A DNA stretch of 43,894 nucleotides from Colimorpha sp964483145. GTDB lineage: Bacteria; Bacteroidota; Bacteroidia; Bacteroidales; P3. Positions 7,820 through 15,928 of the stretch are shown piece by piece; within the stretch, counting starts at the first letter, position 1, and every line of letters starts with the position of its first letter. The notes below the pieces were generated by a model. The model saw only the letters and a program-made list of their open reading frames with translations. It was not told the origin of the DNA and made no database searches. The stretch lies in NCBI GenBank assembly GCA_964483145.1, contig CAZAAK010000007.1, forward strand, positions 1-43,894. Direction: 5' to 3'. Both the position numbers and the translations under genes were made by a program.

Positions 7820-9688
7820 TTACTTTTCGATACCAAAGAGTTTCTGATACTTGGTGAGGCAGTCCAGAACATTGGTCTTCACATGGATGAACTCATCCAC
7901 TCCATAGCCCTTGTAGGTCTCTATCATCTCTGCAGGGTTGCCGGCAATCACAATGCTTTTGACTTTACCCTTGAGGCCTTTGCAGACGGGTTCGGCTATC
8001 TCGGCGTATTCATCGTCCGAGGAACACATCACCACAATGTCGGCTTTGGCCTCCAAAGCGGCTTTCACGCCCTGCTCGGCGCTTTCGAAGCCTAGGTTGT
8101 CGATAATCTCGTATCCGGCAACGCCAAAGAAGTTGGTGCTGAAACCGCTACGGGCTTTGCGCATGGCAAGGTTGCCATAAGTCAGCAGAAACACTTTGGG
8201 CCGTCTGCCGCTCTTCTCGGTGGCCAAACGCAGGTGCTCGAAAGCTTCGGCACCGCGGTAAAGCCGCAATGTCTTGATCTCCGTGTCTTTGCAGTCGCAT
8301 TCGCACCCATAGGCACTTGCTTTCTTCACGCGCTCTAGGCCTTTGTCGTTGAGGTTAGGATATTGGTTGGTGCCAAGTATGGTGGTCTTGCGAGTGGCTA
8401 TGGCCATGTCGCGCTGTTGGGCCACGCGGGTTACTTCGTCCTGCACATAGCCTTCGCGGATGGCTTTGGCAAACCCGCCCTTCTCCTCAACAGTCAGGAA
8501 CAATTGCCAGGCATATTGGGCTATGCTGTCGGTGAGGTTCTCGATATAGTAGCTGCCGGCGGCTGGGTCGACAATCTTGTCCATGTAGCTTTCCTCCTTC
8601 AGCAGAATCTGCTGGTTGCGGCTGATGCGGTAGCCGAAACTGTCGGGGTTCTCAAAGGCAATGTCAAAGGGGTTGGTGGTGATGCTGTCGGCGCCAGCAA
8701 TGCAGGCCGACATGGTTTCCGTGGTGGAACGCAACATATTGACGTATGGGTCGAACACAGTAGTATTCCATGTGGAGGTGGTGGCGTTGATATAGACTTT
8801 GTAGCAACTGTCGCAGCAAGGGTTGTACTGCTCCACTATCTTGCTCCAAAGCAAGCGGGCGGCACGAATTTTGGCAATCTCCATAAAGTAGTTGCTGCTG
8901 ATGCCGAAGTTGAAAACCATGCGGGTGGCAACATCCCCAGTGCTGAGACCCATATCGGTGAGGTGGGCCATGAGGTCGTTGGCAGCGGACAAGGTAAAGC
9001 CAAGCTCCTGCACAATGTTGGCCCCCGCGTTGTGGATATTCTTGCCGTTGATGGTCAGCACGCGGAACTTGGGTAAATTGACCTTGGCGTATTCAATCAA
9101 GGTCTTGGCCTGCTCGAAGGCTTTGGCTTCGCCGTCTTTGTACTTACCTTTCAAGAGGGCATGCTGGTAGGGGTCGTAATTGCAGCTGCCTTCCACCTTC
9201 TCGGGATTGCCGCCGCTGGCTTTGATAAATTCAACAAAGTACTTCAAAGTTTGGAGCATGTCCTTGCTGCACAGAAAATTAATCTTGCAAGCTTCGGGGG
9301 CAATACCCTTGAGCAGCGTGTTCATCTTCTCTTGGCTGTCGGCCTCGCAGGCGGGCAGACCTAAGGCATTGGCGCCACGGTTGAGGGCCTCCAATGCGGT
9401 GGCGTTCATCTTTTCAAGTGTGTCGGGGAGAATGTCCTCACGAATATCCCACACATTGTTGTCGGCATGTTTGCCGCGCGTATAGGGGGCCTGGTTGGGG
9501 TTGCTGTTGAGGTATTCGAGGTTCTCGAGATCCTCGGCACGGTAGTATGGCTTGACTTTAAAACCTTCAATGGTCTTCCAAACCAATTTTTTTTCGTAGT
9601 CGGCGCCTTTGAGGTCCTTATTGATGGCTTCCTCCCATTTTTCTGTGGAAACGGGTGGGAATTCAGTAAACAATTTATTGTCTTCCAT
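7820..9688 (-). CDS. mutA: Methylmalonyl-CoA mutase small subunit
   Basis: A 622-aa protein with the mutase TIM-barrel domain (TRGKHADNNVWDIRE ... AADSITTNPFDIAFENPDSFG-type text; DPAAGSYYIENLTD). A C-terminal B12-fold domain follows (about 480-622), but it lacks the DxHxxG cobalamin-binding motif, showing MRKARSGFSTNFFG instead. That marks it as the non-catalytic small subunit of the heterodimer, which works with MutB in the succinyl-CoA/methylmalonyl-CoA step of propionate formation. The start at 9688 is used because a frame extension to 9736 would pass through the promoter at 9726-9733. mutB is not adjacent; lptG follows directly instead. Confidence 0.93.
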   Translation of the reverse strand: MEDNKLFTEFPPVSTEKWEEAINKDLKGADYEKKLVWKTIEGFKVKPYYRAEDLENLEYLNSNPNQAPYTRGKHADNNVWDIREDILPDTLEKMNATALEALNRGANALGLPACEADSQEKMNTLLKGIAPEACKINFLCSKDMLQTLKYFVEFIKASGGNPEKVEGSCNYDPYQHALLKGKYKDGEAKAFEQAKTLIEYAKVNLPKFRVLTINGKNIHNAGANIVQELGFTLSAANDLMAHLTDMGLSTGDVATRMVFNFGISSNYFMEIAKIRAARLLWSKIVEQYNPCCDSCYKVYINATTSTWNTTVFDPYVNMLRSTTETMSACIAGADSITTNPFDIAFENPDSFGYRISRNQQILLKEESYMDKIVDPAAGSYYIENLTDSIAQYAWQLFLTVEEKGGFAKAIREGYVQDEVTRVAQQRDMAIATRKTTILGTNQYPNLNDKGLERVKKASAYGCECDCKDTEIKTLRLYRGAEAFEHLRLATEKSGRRPKVFLLTYGNLAMRKARSGFSTNFFGVAGYEIIDNLGFESAEQGVKAALEAKADIVVMCSSDDEYAEIAEPVCKGLKGKVKSIVIAGNPAEMIETYKGYGVDEFIHVKTNVLDCLTKYQKLFGIEK

Positions 9689-9725
9689 TATGTTAACTAT
9701 TTTTTGTGTCTGACTAATAGACGAG

Positions 9726-9733
9726 CAAAGATA
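9726..9733 (-). promoter_or_regulatory. -7 promoter element (TATCTTTG) of mutA
   Basis: A TAnnTTTG match on the minus strand. It implies transcription from about 9719 and a leader of about 30 nt to the mutA ATG at 9688. It may drive mutA-lptG and possibly the sufE-sufT-permease genes. Confidence 0.75.
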
Positions 9734-9830
9734 CAACTTTTTCTCGAATGAGAAATGCTTTATTCTTAAAAATGTTTATCCACAGCCCTTATCGACCACT
9801 CCGCCCGGCAGTGCGTCTGCGAGGCCAATC

Positions 9831-12800
9831 CTACTCGCAGCAGAGTACTTGGCAGTTGTTGGGGCCGATGTAGAGGAGATAGCCTTTCACCGTTGGGTAT
9901 CCCATGGCGTGCAGTGCGTTACAGTAGTGCAGCACTTGGGCGTGGTGCGTGGTTTGCGGGGCTCCGGTTTTGAAGTCCACTACCCACACCTCTTCTTCCT
10001 TGGCGGCAAAGACAATGCGGTCGGGGCGGAGCACCTCGCCCTGCCACACTAGGTCGCACTCGTTCTTGCAGTGGTCCTCCGGGCGGAAAAACCGCGCCAC
10101 TTCGGGCTGGCTTAGCATCTGGTGGAGCGAGTCCCTGAGAATTTTGACGTCCTCGGCTTCGCCGTCGTCTGTCAATCGGTTGTTGGTGAGGAATGCGCCA
10201 AGGGCCTCTTCGGCGTCGTCTGAGTTGTGAATAAGCGAAAGGAGGGCATGCATCTGGTTGCCCCGGCGGATGGAGTCTTCGGCAAGTCGGTCGAAAATTT
10301 TGGCAGACTGTTCTGCAATGGCAATGCGGTCCGACCAGTCGGGGAAACTTACCGTTTCCAACGTAGCGTCGACAATCTCCACCTCCTTTTGTTTCCTTTT
10401 TTCCTCTAGGTCTTTGGGGCTGTTTTGCCCCAATGTCACTTCCCCTTCGGGCTCTTGCGAGAGGCCGTGGCGGGCGGTGAGGTAGTCATGCAGTAGTGTG
10501 CTGTAGTCGGTGCTCTCAGCCTTTTTGGTGCTCTGGCAGTAAACCAGTAGCTTTTCCTTGGGGCGGGTGAGGGCGACATAGAGCACATTGAGGCGGTCCA
10601 TGTCTGTTTTTTGCGATTCCTCTAGGCACTCCTGCTCAAAAATGGTGTGCTCCTTCAGTGTGGAGGAAATGAGGCCGGTAGGCAATGGCAACCGCGTTTC
10701 CTGCGGGATGTGCACCCAGATGCTCCCCTGTGGTTCTTTTTTGTTGAGGATGGGGTAGAGAACAATGGGCTTTTCTAATCCTTTGGCTTTGTGAATGGTC
10801 ATTAGTTGCACGGCGTTGAGGTCGCTGGCGGTGCTGGTGGAGAGCTTGTCTTTCTTTTGGTCGAACCATTCCAAGAACTCACTCAGGTCCTGACGATGGT
10901 TGCTGCTGTATTTGGCCACCACGTTGAGCCATGTAGCAGTGTAGGCGATTTCGACATCGCCCAGATGTAGCATCCTTAGCGCCTCTTCGCAGCAGTCGTA
11001 GAGGCCAAGCTGGCGCAATCGGTCGCTCTCAAGGTCCAATCCATCGCTTTGCAGTAGCCGGTCGAGGTCCACTCCGTCGCGGGTCTGCAGGAAAGCCTCT
11101 TCGTGCAGGTCCGCAATGCGGCCTAGTCCATAGAGATGTTGCAACACGCGCATGGCGGCAATGCGGTCGCTGCCATCGAGCAAGTACTTCAGCAAGTTAC
11201 GCATCAGCATCACCACACGGCTTTGGGTGAGCAGGAACGACTCGTAAGAGACCACTGCAATGCCCCGAGCGGTGAGAAAAGAAGAGATTTCTGCCAGCGT
11301 ATCTTTATCGCGTGCCAAAATGGTCATCTCGCGCAGTTCGTAGCCTTTTTCATTGGTCAGCAGGTGGATATCGTCAAGCATCTTCTGCCATAGTGGGTCG
11401 TGGTCATCGTCTAGTTTATGGAAGCTCACCTGCACATAGCCGCCCTCTTTGGTGAATTTTTGCCGGAGGTCGGGTTCGTCGCCGCCTCCTATGTAGATGT
11501 CCTGTAGTTGGACATTGTCGGCAAAGCGGTTGCGGACGGCCCATTCAAAAAAATCGTTGTTGAACTCCACCACCGTCTTGGCAGAGCGAAAGTTGCGCTC
11601 AAGGCGGTCGACAACGCTGATGCCAGGCGACTCTAGCAATCTGCCGTGGATGGGGTTGTCGACGTGCGGCAAGGATACAAACTGGTCCACATCGCCCTGC
11701 CGGAAACGGTAGATGGCCTGCTTGCCATCGCCCACCACTAGGGAGGTATGCCCAGCTCCGATACCGTTTTCTAGCAATGGCACAAGGTTCTGCCATTGCA
11801 AGCGGGATGTATCTTGGAATTCGTCAATGAGGTAGTTGTAGTAGCGGTTGCCGATGCGCTCGTAGATAAATGGAGTAGGCTCGTTTTGCACCACCTCGGT
11901 GATGCGTTTGTTGAACTCGGAGATGTGGACGATTTCGTTCTCGTTGGAGTAGACTTTTACCAGCTCGTTGAGTTCGTTGATCAGAGCAAGGGAATAAAGG
12001 TTCTTAAGTAGCAGGCGGCGGGAGTTGTAGCGTGGCTGTTCGGAGTCCTGTAGCGCTTGGATGCGATGAAAGATTTCCTGCAGTTGCGGTTTGATCTCGG
12101 CAAGGGCGTTGCGGGTGGAGGGAGGGCATTTGGCTGGCCCCAGCTTGTCGCCTTCGATGTAGCTGAGGACATAGTTGTTCGGCTCGGTAACGTTTCCGTT
12201 GGCAAGATTGCGGAAGTAGACCCCGGCGCCGCGGCTGCTGTAGTAGAAGTCTTCGGGATCGAGGCCGGCGTTGGAAATAACCTGGAGCCCTTCCTGGCCT
12301 AGGCTCTGAAGTTGTTGCTCGTAGGCACGGTTGTCGCGACGCATCTGGGCGTTGATTTGGCGAAACTGGGCCATGTCGAGGTGAGAAAGTTCGCGAAGGT
12401 ACTCGGGAGTGCGCTCCTTGAAGAGCTCGTCGGCAATATCGGCAAGTTTGCGCTCAATCATATAGCCCTTGCCCTCGTCCATGCGACTCTCGGCAAATTC
12501 GCAAACCACTCGGGTGAGTTCCTCCTGCCCCTCGGTGCCTACCTGCGCCATGAGGTCGTCCACGGCATGTTGGATGAGGTCGGAATTGTCGATGTAGACA
12601 TCAAAGTTCACGGGCAGGTTGAGGTCGTGGGCAAAGGTGCGCACAAGGCGGTGCATGAAGCTGTCGATGGTGCAGACGGCAAAGTCGGAATATTTGTGGA
12701 GGATGGCACTGCGGAGGGTGGTTGCATAGCGGCGTAGAGTGCCGTCGGTGAGTTGCATCCGTTGGGCAATGTCGTTGCCCATGCCACAGGCAGTGCCCTG

Positions 12801-13010
12801 AACGGAGATATTGTCCAGCTCGCGCAGGATGCGCTCTTTCATCTCGTTGGCGGCTTTGTTGGTAAAGGTGATGGCGAGGATGCGGGTGAAACGGGTGGCG
12901 ACACCCTGCTCGGATGCGGAAAAGGCTAGCATAAGGTACTGGCGGACCAAAGTGTAGGTCTTGCCAGAGCCCGCGGCTGCCCGGCAGATGATAAAGTGGC
13001 TACTATCCAT
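9831..13010 (-). CDS. UvrD/AddA-like helicase with C-terminal RecB-type nuclease
   Basis: A 1059-aa superfamily 1A helicase. Walker A is AAAGSGKT at residues 11-18. Motif II is DEFQDT at about 393-398. Then come GDGKQAIYRFRQGD, the LERNFRSA motif, the IHKAKGLE motif and LYVALTRPKEKL (motif VI). The last 60 residues hold a PD-(D/E)XK nuclease core (VVDFKTG at about 1010), so this is an AddA/RecB-like helicase-nuclease for processing double-strand ends. An AddB partner is not adjacent. The ATG at 13010 is chosen because two promoter elements lie at 13039-13046 and 13079-13086; starts further upstream would lie beyond them and add a low-complexity repeat translation absent from the family. Confidence 0.93.
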   Translation of the reverse strand: MDSSHFIICRAAAGSGKTYTLVRQYLMLAFSASEQGVATRFTRILAITFTNKAANEMKERILRELDNISVQGTACGMGNDIAQRMQLTDGTLRRYATTLRSAILHKYSDFAVCTIDSFMHRLVRTFAHDLNLPVNFDVYIDNSDLIQHAVDDLMAQVGTEGQEELTRVVCEFAESRMDEGKGYMIERKLADIADELFKERTPEYLRELSHLDMAQFRQINAQMRRDNRAYEQQLQSLGQEGLQVISNAGLDPEDFYYSSRGAGVYFRNLANGNVTEPNNYVLSYIEGDKLGPAKCPPSTRNALAEIKPQLQEIFHRIQALQDSEQPRYNSRRLLLKNLYSLALINELNELVKVYSNENEIVHISEFNKRITEVVQNEPTPFIYERIGNRYYNYLIDEFQDTSRLQWQNLVPLLENGIGAGHTSLVVGDGKQAIYRFRQGDVDQFVSLPHVDNPIHGRLLESPGISVVDRLERNFRSAKTVVEFNNDFFEWAVRNRFADNVQLQDIYIGGGDEPDLRQKFTKEGGYVQVSFHKLDDDHDPLWQKMLDDIHLLTNEKGYELREMTILARDKDTLAEISSFLTARGIAVVSYESFLLTQSRVVMLMRNLLKYLLDGSDRIAAMRVLQHLYGLGRIADLHEEAFLQTRDGVDLDRLLQSDGLDLESDRLRQLGLYDCCEEALRMLHLGDVEIAYTATWLNVVAKYSSNHRQDLSEFLEWFDQKKDKLSTSTASDLNAVQLMTIHKAKGLEKPIVLYPILNKKEPQGSIWVHIPQETRLPLPTGLISSTLKEHTIFEQECLEESQKTDMDRLNVLYVALTRPKEKLLVYCQSTKKAESTDYSTLLHDYLTARHGLSQEPEGEVTLGQNSPKDLEEKRKQKEVEIVDATLETVSFPDWSDRIAIAEQSAKIFDRLAEDSIRRGNQMHALLSLIHNSDDAEEALGAFLTNNRLTDDGEAEDVKILRDSLHQMLSQPEVARFFRPEDHCKNECDLVWQGEVLRPDRIVFAAKEEEVWVVDFKTGAPQTTHHAQVLHYCNALHAMGYPTVKGYLLYIGPNNCQVLCCE

Positions 13011-13038
13011 GGCTGTTTGGTGCGGGTGAAAACAATTG

Positions 13039-13046
13039 CAAAGATA
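13039..13046 (-). promoter_or_regulatory. Proximal -7 promoter element (TATCTTTG) of the helicase gene
   Basis: A TAnnTTTG match within a 19-nt block (13029-13047) that is repeated 40 bp upstream with one base change. The implied start is near 13032, giving a short leader of about 22 nt. Confidence 0.75.
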
Positions 13047-13078
13047 CAAAAGATGTTTCGTACGGAAAAAAACAATTG

Positions 13079-13086
13079 CAAAGGTA
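13079..13086 (-). promoter_or_regulatory. Distal -7 promoter element (TACCTTTG) of the helicase gene
   Basis: This is the second copy of the duplicated block (13069-13087). It fits TAnnTTTG and would start transcripts about 40 nt further upstream. The paired copies suggest tandem promoters. Confidence 0.6.
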
Positions 13087-13126
13087 CGAATTTTTTTCGG
13101 ATACAAATCAGTTTTTGTGGCGCGTT

Positions 13127-13258
13127 TTATAGAGCCGGTTGTAGTTGTTGCTGCATCACCGGTTGTAGTCGTTGCTGCATCGCCTGTTGTAGTTGTTGCT
13201 GCATGGCTTGTTGTAGTCGTTGCTGCATGGCTTGTTGTGTTTGCCGAAATTGTTCCAT
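13127..13258 (-). CDS. Possible 43-aa Gln-rich repeat peptide
   Basis: A short minus-strand ORF from the ATG at 13258 to the TAA at 13127 spans the 24-bp tandem repeat. The repeat length is a multiple of three, so it encodes four copies of an 8-residue unit of the form MQQ(R/Q)LQ(Q/P)(A/V), after the leader MEQFRQTQQA. A GGAAG sequence lies just before the ATG. The peptide would form a Gln/Leu helix. It could be a leader peptide upstream of the helicase promoters, a decayed fragment, or chance coding in a repeat; no homologue is recognised. Confidence 0.25.
   Translation of the reverse strand: MEQFRQTQQAMQQRLQQAMQQQLQQAMQQRLQPVMQQQLQPAL
13136..13249. repeat. 24-bp tandem repeat, four full copies plus a partial fifth
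   Basis: The unit is about GGTTGTAG(T/C)(T/C)GTTGCTGCAT plus 4 nt, repeated at 24-bp spacing. Copies alternate T and C at one position (TTGTTG, TCGTTG, TTGTTG, TCGTTG), so the array looks like a duplicated 48-bp pair. There are no spacers, so it is not CRISPR. It lies about 50-170 bp upstream of the two helicase promoters. Confidence 0.85.
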
Positions 13259-13411
13259 CTTCCAAAATCGTCAAAAGATGCGCGCTGGTGCAACCTTGGG
13301 TGTGGCTCCCTAGGGTGTGCTACTTGGTTGGAATACCCTGCATTCGGCTCACATTCAGCTCAAAGACGGAATAATGCAGCTGTGCGCAACAGCTTAATGG
13401 CAATTGCCGAA

Positions 13412-13597
13412 GGGTATGGGTAGGGCATGGGAAAGGTATGGGTGAGGTCGCTCTTTTGTTTACCTTTTGTTTACATATCTTTTACCTTTTGTTTACCTTT
13501 TATTTACCTTACCTAAACAAAAGGTAAAAGAAAAGAAAAAGAAACCTAAACAAAAGGTAAACAAAAGAGCGACCTCACCCATAACCTACCCATACCC
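13412..13597. repeat. Long hairpin element A (inverted repeat with GTTTACC modules)
   Basis: An outer perfect 34-bp inverted repeat pairs 13440-13473 with 13547-13580. An inner perfect 17-bp repeat pairs 13479-13495 with 13514-13530 around an 18-nt loop. Outside the core, GGGTATGGGTAGG-type sequence (13412-13424) recurs inverted at 13584-13597. The arms are built of TTTACCTTTTGTTTACC modules. It lies between the divergent helicase and ispD genes. A second element of the same kind is at 41026-41130. It does not resemble an insertion sequence or an ordinary terminator. Confidence 0.85.
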
Positions 13598-13855
13598 CAC
13601 CAATCCCTTGCTAGGGGGCTACACTTTAGCTGCAATGCAGTTGCTATTTTGTTGCAAAGCAGTTGCAGCTCAGCTAGATGTTGGCTGCGGTGAGGGGGCG
13701 TTGTCCCCTATCGGGAGTCCGTAAAATTCTTGCATGGGGTCAGTCTACTCCGCAAGGGACCTTTCGTAGGGGCCAAAACGGTCGTGGCAGCCCCCGTCTA
13801 TGACAAAAATATTGGCAAAAAGATGCAAAAAAATTGCTATGTCGTAAACATTTTG
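13598..13855. other. Intergenic stretch with small inverted repeats, no gene seen
   Basis: No convincing coding frame was seen. An AGCTGCAA (13628-13635) / TTGCAGCT (13663-13670) inverted repeat and an AGGGG/CCCCT hairpin (13693-13709) are present. The last 50 bases are A/T-rich and lead into the ispD promoter. Confidence 0.5.
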
Positions 13856-13863
13856 TACTTTTG
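13856..13863 (+). promoter_or_regulatory. -7 promoter element (TACTTTTG) of ispD
   Basis: A TAnnTTTG match after an A/T-rich tract. The implied transcription start is near 13870, leaving an untranslated leader of about 140 nt before the ispD ATG at 14011; no riboswitch was recognised in it. Confidence 0.7.
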
Positions 13864-14010
13864 CACCGCTGGAGAGGTCGTGTATGTAGGGCGGCAAATG
13901 GTTTTTGGGGGCACTGCTTGGTGTGGAATGGAGGCCTTGCATGCCTTGCCCGTTTGCTCAACTAATGTGCAGGGCCTCGCTAGCAGAACAACCAAATAAC
14001 GCACAAACAC

Positions 14011-14682
14011 ATGCTCATAGCAGTTATTCTTGCCGGTGGCACTGGTTCACGCATGGGGGCAGAGCGCCCCAAACAGTTTCTTCCGCTTGGCGGTCGCATG
14101 GTCATCGAACAGGCCGTTGATGCCTTCGATAGAGCGCCTTGCGTGGACGAGATTGCCGTTGTGGTTCACCCGGAATGGCTTGAATTTATGGCTAAAGTTG
14201 TGGCCCATAACCGATGGGCCAAACTTACGCGGCTTATCCGTGGCGGCAGCGAGCGCTACCTGTCCAGCCTAGCCGCCCTCAATGCGTATGCCGATGCCTC
14301 TGCCGACACCAATATTCTCTTTCACGATGCAGCCCGTCCGTGGGTTTCACAAGAGATTATTGCCAAGGTAGGTGATGCTCTGCAGAATGCACAAGCCGTT
14401 GGAGTCGGCATTCCTTCTACCGATACGCTTTGGCAGGTCGACCCTCGCTGTGGCACAGTCTCTTCCATTCCCCTCCGCTCCACCATGTATCGGGCTCAGA
14501 CCCCTCAGGCTTTCCGGCTCTCGGTCATTGCCGAGGCTTACCGTCGGGCACTTTGCGACGGCGATTTTCAGGCAACCGACGATTGTGGTGTGCTTCATCG
14601 CTATTGCCCCGAGGTTCCTATCCTTGTTGTCCCTGGGGAGCAGCAGAACAGAAAAATTACCTATTTGCAGGACCTCGAGTGA
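14011..14682 (+). CDS. ispD: IspD, 2-C-methyl-D-erythritol 4-phosphate cytidylyltransferase
   Basis: A 223-aa cytidylyltransferase. The N-terminal nucleotide-binding motif is GGTGSRMG with the following PKQF (residues 9-23), HDAARP lies at 105-110, and a TPQAF motif follows. The C-terminal TDDCGVLH ... NRKIT segment matches the TDDxxxxE/H ... NIKIT end of IspD. It makes CDP-ME from MEP and CTP in the non-mevalonate isoprenoid pathway. It is followed after 92 nt by an inositol-monophosphatase-family gene. TarI (ribitol 5-phosphate cytidylyltransferase) is the main alternative, since a diverged paralogue lies 4 kb downstream among sugar genes, but this copy keeps the IspD motifs. Confidence 0.85.
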   Translation: MLIAVILAGGTGSRMGAERPKQFLPLGGRMVIEQAVDAFDRAPCVDEIAVVVHPEWLEFMAKVVAHNRWAKLTRLIRGGSERYLSSLAALNAYADASADTNILFHDAARPWVSQEIIAKVGDALQNAQAVGVGIPSTDTLWQVDPRCGTVSSIPLRSTMYRAQTPQAFRLSVIAEAYRRALCDGDFQATDDCGVLHRYCPEVPILVVPGEQQNRKITYLQDLE

Positions 14683-14774
14683 CGGTTGGTCGGAACCTAT
14701 TTTCAAGCGACTTCTCTGCACCTTGGGCCATCACTCCCTGACCAACGTCCGGCAAGCCCAAAATTCAGAAAATT

Positions 14775-15593
14775 ATGCTATTGAAATCTCTTACACAATC
14801 CGTCTGCACCCTTGCCACAGAGGTGGGAGACTACCTCCGGCAGGAGCGCCTTAGGCTGGCTTCGGTCGATTCCGAAGCCAAAGGTATTCACGACTACGTC
14901 ACTGCCTTCGACAAGGAGTCGGAGCGCCGCATTGTCACCCGACTGAAAGAGCTCCTACCCGGTAGCGGTTTTATTGCCGAGGAGGGTACGGCCACCCACA
15001 ATGGTGCGGAGCAGTACATTTGGATAGTCGACCCCTTAGACGGCACCACCAACTTTATTCATGGCTTGCCTACAACTTGCATCAGCATTGCCCTTTACGA
15101 GAACCAAGGTGAGGGTCGTGGGCGCATGGTTATGGGCGTTGTTTATGAGTTTTGGGCTCGTGAATGTTTCCACTCCTACCTTGGGGGTGGAGGCGCATTC
15201 CTGAACGGGCGGCCTATCCATGTCTCCCGTGCTGCCACTACCGAGGAGTCGCTCATTGCCACAGGTTTCCCCTACACCGATTTCAGTCGGTTGGACCAGT
15301 ACATGAACTTCCTTAAGTGGACCATGCGGCACACGCACGGAGTCCGCCGGCTTGGGTCGGCAGCTGCCGACCTTGCCTATGTTGCATGCGGCCGTGTTGA
15401 TGGTTTTTACGAGTATTCCCTCAAGCCCTATGATGTTGCTGCCGGTGCCTTTCTTGTCCAACAAGCCGGAGGGTTGGTCAGTGATTTCGGTGGCGGCTCC
15501 AATTGGCTTTTTGGGGGAGAGATAGTTGCAGCCAACGCCAATCTCTTTTCCACGCTTCAGCAAACCCTTGACGAGTTTCTGCGCCGGAGTTGA
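14775..15593 (+). CDS. Inositol-monophosphatase-family phosphatase (SuhB-like)
   Basis: A 272-aa Mg2+-dependent phosphatase. The metal ligands are visible: Glu69/Glu70 in IAEEG, Asp86 and Asp89 in DPLDGTTNF, and Asp220 in KPYDVAAG, where the usual Trp is Tyr. A C-terminal GG-containing QQAGG follows. The family removes phosphate from inositol 1-phosphate or related sugar and polyol phosphates. Its place between IspD and the SDR/TPP/cytidylyltransferase genes could mean it acts on a sugar phosphate of that pathway, but SuhB homologues are also general housekeeping proteins. Confidence 0.9.
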   Translation: MLLKSLTQSVCTLATEVGDYLRQERLRLASVDSEAKGIHDYVTAFDKESERRIVTRLKELLPGSGFIAEEGTATHNGAEQYIWIVDPLDGTTNFIHGLPTTCISIALYENQGEGRGRMVMGVVYEFWARECFHSYLGGGGAFLNGRPIHVSRAATTEESLIATGFPYTDFSRLDQYMNFLKWTMRHTHGVRRLGSAAADLAYVACGRVDGFYEYSLKPYDVAAGAFLVQQAGGLVSDFGGGSNWLFGGEIVAANANLFSTLQQTLDEFLRRS

Positions 15594-15928
15594 GACCCTA
15601 TTTTTGACTGTAGCTTTAGTCCCTCTTGGGAATTTTTTTTGAAGCTGTGAGGAATATACAATTTCGTTGAAAACGGTTGATATGTACACACATACCAATT
15701 TTGTATTTCCGTTCTGTTCTTTTTGAGAAATTTTTATTCGTTCTCATTCGAAAAAAAGTAGTACTTTTGCACGAATTATCTGTGCCATGTGGTGCAGACG
15801 GCCGTTCGGGAATTTGCCGATGTGGGGGAATCCGATTTTTCGCCATTGCCACGTACGCTCCTGGGATTGACCGAGCTGTTGCTTTGCTCCGTGGCTATGG
15901 TATCGAATGATAGGACCTTTCTTGGAAT
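15594..15928 (+). promoter_or_regulatory. Promoter (TACTTTTG at 15762-15769) and long leader of the SDR operon
   Basis: No gene was seen in this 335-base gap. An AT-rich stretch leads to a TAnnTTTG element at 15762-15769, implying transcription from about 15776. That leaves an unusually long leader of about 150 nt before the SDR ATG at 15929. The leader has short overlapping open frames, none convincing. It separates ispD/phosphatase from the sugar operon. Confidence 0.65.

Noticed and set aside
13136..13249. Direct repeats that could be mistaken for a CRISPR array
   Set aside because: The repeats are contiguous at 24 bp with no unique spacers and no cas genes in the window.
13011..13274. 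Longer N-terminus for the helicase-nuclease reading through the tandem repeat
   Set aside because: It would cross both promoters and give a Thr/Ala-rich tail absent from the family; Walker A sits 10 residues after the ATG at 13010.
12996..13313. Cys-rich and Val-rich frames on the plus strand over the tandem repeat
   Set aside because: These are the expected translations of a short repeat in other frames and lack a start context or homologue.
15677..15910. Plus-strand frame in the SDR leader
   Set aside because: It starts upstream of the predicted transcription start and has no recognisable domain.
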